Origin: Yamagishiella unicocca
Lineage: Eukaryota; Chlorophyta; Chlorophyceae; Chlamydomonadales; Volvocaceae
Length of the DNA: 64,000 nt
Assembly: GCA_003116995.1 (NCBI GenBank)
Contig: BDSL01000029.1
Location: 62,001-126,000, forward strand
Direction of reading: 5' to 3'
Of the stretch, positions 57,153-64,000 are shown one piece after another. The position numbers and the translations under genes were made by a program. The notes under the pieces are model-generated. The model saw only the letters and a program-made list of their open reading frames with translations, was not told the origin of the DNA and did not search any database. The stretch's first letter is position 1. Each line of letters opens with the position of its first letter.

Positions 57153-60100
57153 TCAGTCGCCAACCGCCAATCCACCGCTGCCTTGTCGACCCGCCGTGCG
57201 TGCGCTTCCGCTGCGCCTACTGCCTCCGCTACTGCTGCCGCTCGCGCCAGCGCCAGGCGGGGATGCGGGGCTGGGGGAGCTGAGCTTGGGTTTTGACTCG
57301 GCAGGTCCGCCGACATCGCCGGCAGAAGTGGCTGCGGCGTCGGCGCTACGGCCGCTGTCGGGTACGTCAGGCGCCCCGTACGCACCGCGGCAGGGGTGGG
57401 TCGGGGCAGCCGCGGCGGCGGGTATGAGGGTCCTCAGCGGGAACTTGCGGGTGGAGGTGGCGTCGTGGTACAGCACCAGCGGGGACGACGCGGGGCCTGT
57501 CGCGCCCGATGTGCCAGCAGTGCCGGACGCACTGGCAGCTGCCCTCTCGTCCCAGCCGCTGATCCGGCCGGCGGCATCCGGCTCCGCCTCCACCACACGA
57601 CCTTCCGCGAACACCTCCTGCGATGGCAAGGCCGCCCAGGCGCAGGTGAGGAGCAGTGGCATACGGACGAGCCTGCTGCAGGACCCCCCTCGTCGTGCCT
57701 CGACCTGGCGGCCCCCCCTCCTGCTCCCCCATGGCGCCGCTCCTCCTCTTGCCCACCCGGGCCCTCACCTTGAGAAGGCACGACACGAAGGGTGACATGT
57801 ATTGCATGCACCGAGCCGACCGCCGCTCCGCAGGTGTTGTGATGGTGGCGGCAGCAGCAGCCCCGGGGTCCGCAGCCCCCCGCGGCCGGTTGCGGTTGTA
57901 CGCGCGGCTGGCTGCCCAGGTCAGGTAGAGCTGGTCCATAGCCCGGGTGATGCCTGGTGGGGCGACGGGGCCAAGGCGGAGGGGGCAGGGCACCAGGTGG
58001 GGGCCCGTTAGGTGCTGCCCGGGACGACAGCGCACCTGAGCGGCGGATCGGCCCGACCTCACCCGCCTCACCGCCGGAACCTTCCTTCAACCCTTCCTTC
58101 AACCCTTCCTTAAAAACCTTCCTTAAATGTATATTTTTCGGGTTTCTTCTTCTGAAAAATGGCTTTTTGGGCGCATAGGGCCCGGCCAGGTCGGCCGTAT
58201 TTTTGGAGGGGAGGCCTTGGAGGCCTGGTGGTCGGTTTACGGTATTCTTGGTGGTCGTTTTGACTGGAAAGCGCTCGTCTTTGGTGTTGTGCTTTCCCGC
58301 CCGCCCGCCCCTTCTGTCTATCGTGGTTGGTGGTGGGGGGTCCTCGGGGGGTGTTTCTGCATGCGCTTGGTCGGGTCGCAGCCATGCAGACCGTTTTGGA
58401 GATCCGACGAGGGGGGCTCGGCTCTAGCTTCTCAGGGCCACGAGGATGCCCAGGGAGGGCTGAGAGGGGGGCCGGAGGTCGCGTCGGAGTTTCGACAACC
58501 CCTCTACTTGGTTGCACTCCCCGAGGGTGCGAAGGGTCTGTCAGTCGTTGGAGTGTAGTGGACTTTCGGTGGACTTTCGGTTTGGGGGTTTATGGGGTGG
58601 GTTGAGCTATCGCCAAGCCGATTAGCGGGGCGGCGAGGGTTTTTGTGGGCTGTGGACAGGTCGGACGGGTGTTCCGGACTTTGTAAGTCAGTTGGAGGAG
58701 TCGTATTTCATCCCGATCCCGTCTCAGGGCCAGCGAACCAAAACCCTTCCTAAAAACCTGGCTTCCACAAGGGACCATTCGCGACGTCCCTTCGCATGGC
58801 TGCCCGGCAGCTCAGTGAATGGTGCACGTCCCTGAACGCTACCCCGCAAGGCCCGGCCCACGCACCCACGAACATCAGGCGCTGCTCCTCCAGCCGCTGC
58901 ACCGGGTTGCTCCTGGCCCCCGTGTGCGGCAGCAGCCCGTCCTCGCAGCCCACGATGAACACCGCGGGGAACTCCAGCCCCTTGGAGTCGTGCAGCGTCA
59001 GCAGCCGCATGCAGTCGGGAGGGGCCGCCGCAGGGTCGGACGACCGCCGGCCGCCGCCGCCAAGCGAAGACTGGAGGCGGGGGCAGTGACGAGTGCGTGG
59101 GAGAGCCACAGGGCGCAGCAAGCGGGGTCAAACAGTAGTGTAATGCAAAGCGGTTGCTTGTACTGGCAACTGAACGGCCTCGCTCCGGCCCGAAACTGGA
59201 CATCCTCAATGACGGAATGGCTGAGTCCAGGTACCGCGCTAGGGCCAGGGCTACCAGGTGAACACGCCCAACCGCGGTGTGCTGCCCGCCCTCACTCAGC
59301 CCCGCTGGCGGCCTATCCAGCGCCGCTCCTAGACAGATGCGACAACGCCACCCGCCAGCCTGCACCCACCCCCCCATGCCGCCAGCCAGCAACCCCCCCC
59401 CCATGCCGCCAGCCTGCACCCACCTCCCCATGCCGCCGCGTGCGCTCCGCCGCAGTCACCAGCTCCGCCACATCGCCCGCGAACCGCTGGAGCAGCGGCA
59501 GAGGCCGGGAGGGCGCCAGCGGGACCTCACCGCCAGATGACGCGGCGGCGCTTGCGCCCCTCACCGCCTGGCGCTTCCGCGACTCCGCCGTCAGCAGCGC
59601 CTCGCGGGACCACACGTACTGCTCGGCGGCCTGGCGCAGCTCACCAAGGCGGTTCAGCTCCTCGGCTACACGTCCGGGGGATGGGCAGGGTGGGCAGGGT
59701 GGGCAGGGTGGGCAGGGTGGGCAGGGTGGGTTGGGAGTGGGGGAGATGCAGTGGGCCTGCTGCCGCGCCCGCAGCCTTCCCCCTGCGCATCGCATATTCC
59801 CACAGCCACCCCCTACCGCCCTACCTCGATATCGACTTTTGAAACCCGTAATGCCCGGTGCCCGTTGCCTTGCAATCTGCACAACGTCCGGGCCCCTCCC
59901 CTATGCCCCCCCCGCCGCCTCGCCCATGGATCTCGCCCCCCTTCCCTCTCCCCCTCCCCCGGACTCACCCAGGTCCTTGCGGTCCCCGTGCTGCAGCTCC
60001 ATCCAGGTCTCGTAGCCGGTACCACGGACGACCGAGTCCACCAGGTCCTGGGGGGCCGGGGGCGGGGGGGGGGAGAGGGGGCGAAGGATAGGAGGCGGGG

Positions 60101-60808
60101 CGGCGGCTGCAGGGTAGTGCAGCTGGCACCACCTGCTCGGATTCATACGGCATCTGGTTTGCGTGCGGCACCCCTCACCCTCACCCCTCACCCCTCGAGG
60201 TGCAACGGGGCGCCGAGGGGGACCCCCCCTGCACTCCTGCGTTGGTCAGCAGTCCTCACCTCACCCCGCCCTCCCCCCGTTTCCTACTCAGCTTCCTAGC
60301 CCATGGGCTTTCCTCAAACCGCCCCGGCCTCACCTCAAGTCCGTAGCCGCTGCCTGCCGCCACGTTGAGGAGCACCACCAGGTCCCGCAGGAAGCTGTGG
60401 GAGGTGGCGGGGGGGGGTCCGTGAGAAGGGGACCGGCGGTGGGGGAAGGCGAGGAGGGGACCGGCGGTGGGGGAAGGCGAGGAGGGGACCGGTGGGGGAG
60501 GGGAGGTGAGGAGGGGACCGGCGGGGGGCCGGCCTCTTGAGGCCTTTGTCCCACACAGCGCTGGGCGATTGGACAAGGGCGGTCGCCAGACCGGTGGGCA
60601 CAACACCCAGGCGACCAGCTCGCATGCTGACCACACGCCCCGGGCCCCAGTCTGCTGCCCACACACCCCCGCCCGCGGCGAGGTCAGCGATGACTCACAC
60701 TATGCCGTCGTACTCAGGGTCCCCCGGCTGCAGCTCCAGCTGGGAGCACAGCTCCGCAGGCGGTGGGGGCGCCAGCGGGGCGGGGAAGGCCTCGTTGTCA
60801 ACCACCAA
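57153..60808 (-). CDS. UvrD/SRS2-like helicase, 3' exons only, copy 2, with Gly-to-Asp change
   Basis: Same seven exons as copy 1, shifted by 9,710 bp, again cut 9 bp before the first exon by the unit boundary at 60817/60818. The one coding difference is T at 58988, which turns [11 protein letters not shown] into [11 protein letters not shown] in the ATP-coupling motif-V block. The residue before SKGLEF is usually small or basic in UvrD-type helicases, so the Asp form is the less usual one. Walker A and the other N-terminal motifs are missing. Confidence 0.85.
58101..58759 (+). mobile_element. Possible insertion in a helicase intron (unit 2)
   Basis: Unit 2 counterpart of the direct-repeat-flanked segment of unit 1, with the same flanks at 58101-58120 and 58742-58759. 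The insertion therefore predates the array. Confidence 0.45.
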
Positions 60809-61454
60809 CTGCAAATGGCAGCACGGCCGGGATTCCCTTCCCCCCCATTCCGTTTCCATCCGCTCGTACTGACACCCGCCAGTGCCAACTATATGCGATG
60901 ACCGCAATCACTGCCCGCTCTGGGTTCTGGCCAGGTGGGTTCAGCGGCTGGGTTGGGAGGGGCTTCTCATAACTGCCTGCCTATACGTTTGCGTTCACGT
61001 CTGCGGGCATGCGGGTGCTCTCTGTGTGCTCTCGCATTTTCCGGTCTTACACGGCGGCGCGGCGCGGCGCGGCTTCAGTTTCCTGCCTCGGGCGCTGGCT
61101 GGCCAAGCCGGTAGTTTACTTCATCACCAGGGGAATGATCTATATACAGGCTCGGGCGGGTCCGGGCTTCTACAAGTCTTGCTCTAGCATGTCCAGCCAC
61201 CACACCAAGTTCTCCACCATGCACCCCAAAACACGCTATCAAACTGTGTCACTAGAGAAACCGGATTTCCTTGTAGTTCGGAACTCGACCTCTGGCTTTG
61301 GATACCTAAATCAAGTTCTTCAGCGAGCAATTCCGAACGAGTGTGCCAAACGTTTCCTAGCCGTTTTTCTTTTCCCTCAAGTGCCAACCTGTGGGTTTTC
61401 TCTCACACTCCCCCACCCAGGGTCCTTATGCCAACCCCCTCCCATGGCACGTAC

Positions 61455-61866
61455 CTGACCATGGCCCCTTCGGGGTGCGTCAGGTGCAGCGGGTGGTACA
61501 CCTCCGACGGGGGCCGGGGGGCCGTGAGGCCGAGGTCGGGAATGAGCACCACCTGGCGATCGCGGGGCACATCGCGGGGCGAGAACGGCCGAGTTGTGGG
61601 CAGGATAGGTCCGACCAGCAGCTCGGCAGCACTGCGGCTCCCAATGGCAGGTCGCTTGGCGAGCCAAATGCAGGAACACAAGCCATGTCTTAGACACCGG
61701 TACCAGCATAGAGCTGCACACGCACCTTCTTGCCACGCCGGACTAACGAGTACGCCGCTGCCAGGGCCACGCCGCTGCTGCCCAGGACAGCGACGTCAGC
61801 CACCCGCCGCTCAACTGTGCTGGTTGCGGCGGCGGTTGCCTTCGGGCCTGCGCTCATAAGCGCCAT
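61455..61866 (-). pseudogene. FAD oxidoreductase exons 1-2 only, copy 3 (5' fragment)
   Basis: Exons 61866-61726 and 61552-61455, identical to copies 1 and 2. The boundary at 60817/60818 again replaces exons 3-8 with helicase copy 2 exons in the same orientation. Confidence 0.85.
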
Positions 61867-62386
61867 GGCACGCTGCTGTGAGGCCACCGATGACGGCGAT
61901 GTATTCAGGTGCCCATGCGGTGCATCCGCATTCCGAACGATCCATCCAACGCGTACGCACGGCAGTGACCGAATGCTGGAGCGCATCGATTGCCGCGCAC
62001 ACGCTGTTCCGGCGTCGCTACGTGCGTGCGAGTAAACCATCGCCCAGCGCGCGGAAAACGCTGTGACTCAAACGTCACTGCTCTAATCGATAGCAGCGGA
62101 GCGGGATGTAGCTGCTTGTTGCCTGCTTTGTGTCGACTGTGGCGTTGGGCCCTCGACGACGGCTCACTCGTCGTAACAAACAAAACTAGGGAATTGTCGC
62201 ATATATATTTGATCGTAGTATATTGCGTATATGGTATGAGCGCTAGCGTAAGAACGATTCGACAGCCGTCGCACAGCCGGTTTTTCTTCCGTCTTCGCGG
62301 TTCTTCTAAAATAGTGCGAGGGTTTTCAAGCCAGCGGGATTCACTTCTGACATATAAACAATTATTATAATAACAACTTTGATGCC

Positions 62387-64000
62387 ATGCCTTCAATAAC
62401 AGTAGCAGCGGCTTCCGACAAACACCCGCTCGTCGCAAGCCAGCTGCCTTCATGGTACCCGCACCACGAACAGCATGCACTTAAGAGCCTCGTTATACCC
62501 CTTCCTCCGGAGTTCTTACAATATCTGCAGGAGGATGGAATATTTCTACCAGCTGACTCGGCGGCGGTACGTGGCCATGCGCACGCAAGCCTGCTGTATA
62601 CACTTCTCCCACAACCCGACTGCATCACATACGTGTTACTTCGAGGATTAAACAGCGCACGATGTTTGGTCCACCCTTCCCGCCCCACCCTTCGCAACCC
62701 GCCAGGTGCCCCAGCTCGATCGGATTGACGCGGCGCTGCTAGCGGAGGGTGACTACCGCCGGGATGACTGGGACCACCATGTGGCGGCGGCTGCCGGCGT
62801 GGGAGCACTGGCAGCGGCAGTGGCAGTCCCGCATCCCAGCCCGAGTGGGCCCCTGCACGCTGGCGGGGACGGTCTGCTCAGTGGGAGCCCCCAGAGCTCG
62901 GGCCACGGTGCGACCGCGGCGGGTGCCGTCGAGGACGTAGACGGCACTGGCGGCGATGGCGGGGGTGGGGACAACGACGGCAGCAGCAGCAGCGGCATCG
63001 ACGAGGGCGGTGCGCACATGAGCAGCGGCGGCAGCGGCAGCGGCAGCGGAGCTCCGGACGGGGTGCTGGACTGGACAGTTCGCTTCCCCGAGCTGCGAGC
63101 CGCCGTGGACGCCGCCATTTCCTCACTGGGCGGCCGCGTGGTGCCCAAGATGAACTGGTCCTGCCCCAGCGATGCGCTGTGGGTGAGCGCAACCGGCTCG
63201 CTGGCTTGCCGCAACGCCGACCAGGTGCGGTCGGGGGGATCTGGACTTTTGGAGGGCCGGGGCTCTTCCGTTGTTGGGGTTGCGGAGGGAGCGGCGGATA
63301 GCGAGGAAATGTTGCGGGTGGTGGCAGGGTGCAGGAGGTCTTGGAAAGGGAGGGGCCGCGGCCGGACAAATACCCCAGCACCGCAGCAAGCCGACGCTTG
63401 GTAGGTGGGAGGGAGAAGTGCTGGTGGGGGTCCAGACGAATTCATTGGGACGGAAGGGCGTCGGGGCGGACGGATGCCAACTGGCCGTGAGGCAGCTTGG
63501 AGCCGCGGCGGTCGGCGCTATGCGAGCCGCCTATCTCCCCCTACGAGCACTCGATCTCCGGCCAGCGAGTGGTGGGCAAGTTTAGTTGACTCATCGGCGG
63601 CAGCATTAAAGCGGCGTGGCGGGTAGCCTGTGCCATCCCACGGCATTTTCATCACATCACCGCATCAACGTCTGCCTGGTAATGTCGTTTCGTATTCGGT
63701 TTGCTCAGCTCGCATCCGCATTGCCCCGCATCAGGTTTTCCTGCTGCTCAAGTGCTCCGACCGAATAGCGCACGATGTGACGCTACTGGCGGCAGCCACG
63801 GCGGCGGCGTCCGCAGCGCAGGAGGCGGAGGAGGACGAGGAGCGCCGCCGCGAGGAGGCCGCCGGCGACGCCCCGGCGGCGGCTGGGGACGCGCCTGAGG
63901 GATCTGGCGGTGCGAGCACAGCTGCAGCAGACTCCGAGAGCGGTGACAGCCGGAGCGCCTGCTCCCACAAACGTGACCAGGACACTTCAGATACCTGGGT
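62387..64000 (+). CDS. CDC123: CDC123 (D123 family), copy 3, 5' part
   Basis: Exons 1 (62387-62566), 2 (62706-63224) and the beginning of exon 3 (from 63735), identical to copies 1 and 2. It is cut by the end of the window inside exon 3, not by a mutation. Confidence 0.9.

Larger units (their letters stand above)
51108..60817 (+). repeat. Tandem array unit 2 (9,710 bp)
   Basis: Same content and orientation as unit 1. Differences found: one extra G at 56602-56607, and T at 58988 in place of C at 49278. All translated exons compared are otherwise identical. Confidence 0.97.
60818..64000 (+). repeat. Tandem array unit 3, truncated by the window end
   Basis: The first 3,183 bp of a third unit, abutting unit 2 with the same junction sequence (GCAAATG/GCAGCACGG). 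No difference from units 1 and 2 was found over this stretch. Whether the array ends or continues cannot be seen. Confidence 0.95.

Overview
The window looks like nuclear DNA of a chlamydomonadalean (volvocine-type) green alga. The evidence is GC-rich coding sequence split into many short exons with GT..AG introns, Ala/Gly/Ser-rich insertions inside conserved eukaryotic proteins, receptor-type nucleotidyl cyclases, TGTAA-type polyadenylation motifs, plant/algal-type telomeric repeats and an intron-bearing tRNA-Ala(AGC). No bacterial or organellar operon is seen. The species is inferred, not proven.

Region by region. (1) 0.06-8.1 kb, minus: a receptor-type class III cyclase with an extracellular solute-binding-like domain, one membrane helix and two cyclase domains. 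(2) 8.1-13.85 kb: no protein gene recognised. It holds a tRNA-Asn/tRNA-Ala pair 9 bp apart, set in a cluster of diverged copies of a non-coding dispersed repeat (RepA here) ending in GTAACCGTTAC plus a CAA-rich tail. (3) 13.85-17.5 kb, minus: RPAC1, the AC40 subunit of RNA polymerases I and III. It diverges across 441 bp from (4) 17.9-22.8 kb, plus: a 10-exon YtcJ/LAF3-type amidohydrolase with a head-to-head telomeric repeat in intron 3. (5) 23.5-31.3 kb, minus: a family A DNA polymerase of theta/nu type without a helicase domain. (6) 32.4-34.5 kb, minus: an unrecognised protein with a coiled-coil C-terminus. (7) 35.9-36.6 kb, plus: an unrecognised 213-residue protein. (8) 37.1-42.4 kb, minus: a sarcosine/pipecolate-oxidase-like FAD oxidoreductase with eight exons in consistent phase. 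(9) 41.4 kb to the window end: a direct tandem array of a 9.71-kb unit (two full copies and one cut by the window edge).

Each array unit carries, left to right, part of the second intron and exons 2 and 1 of the FAD oxidoreductase (minus), a complete CDC123 gene (plus; translation factor eIF2 assembly) and the 3' seven exons of a UvrD/SRS2-like helicase (minus). Only the leftmost unit is attached to the rest of the FAD gene. Every internal junction joins the 5' end of the FAD gene to the 3' part of the helicase gene, intron to intron. Units 1 and 2 differ at only two positions that I could find: a C/T difference changing a helicase-motif residue and a G5/G6 run. The array is therefore either very recent or an assembly duplication. 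It multiplies CDC123 while leaving incomplete or chimeric copies of its two neighbours.

The exon models for the amidohydrolase, polymerase, RPAC1, CDC123, FAD oxidoreductase, helicase and coiled-coil genes were built by hand from splice signals and reading-frame phase. They have not been checked against transcripts.
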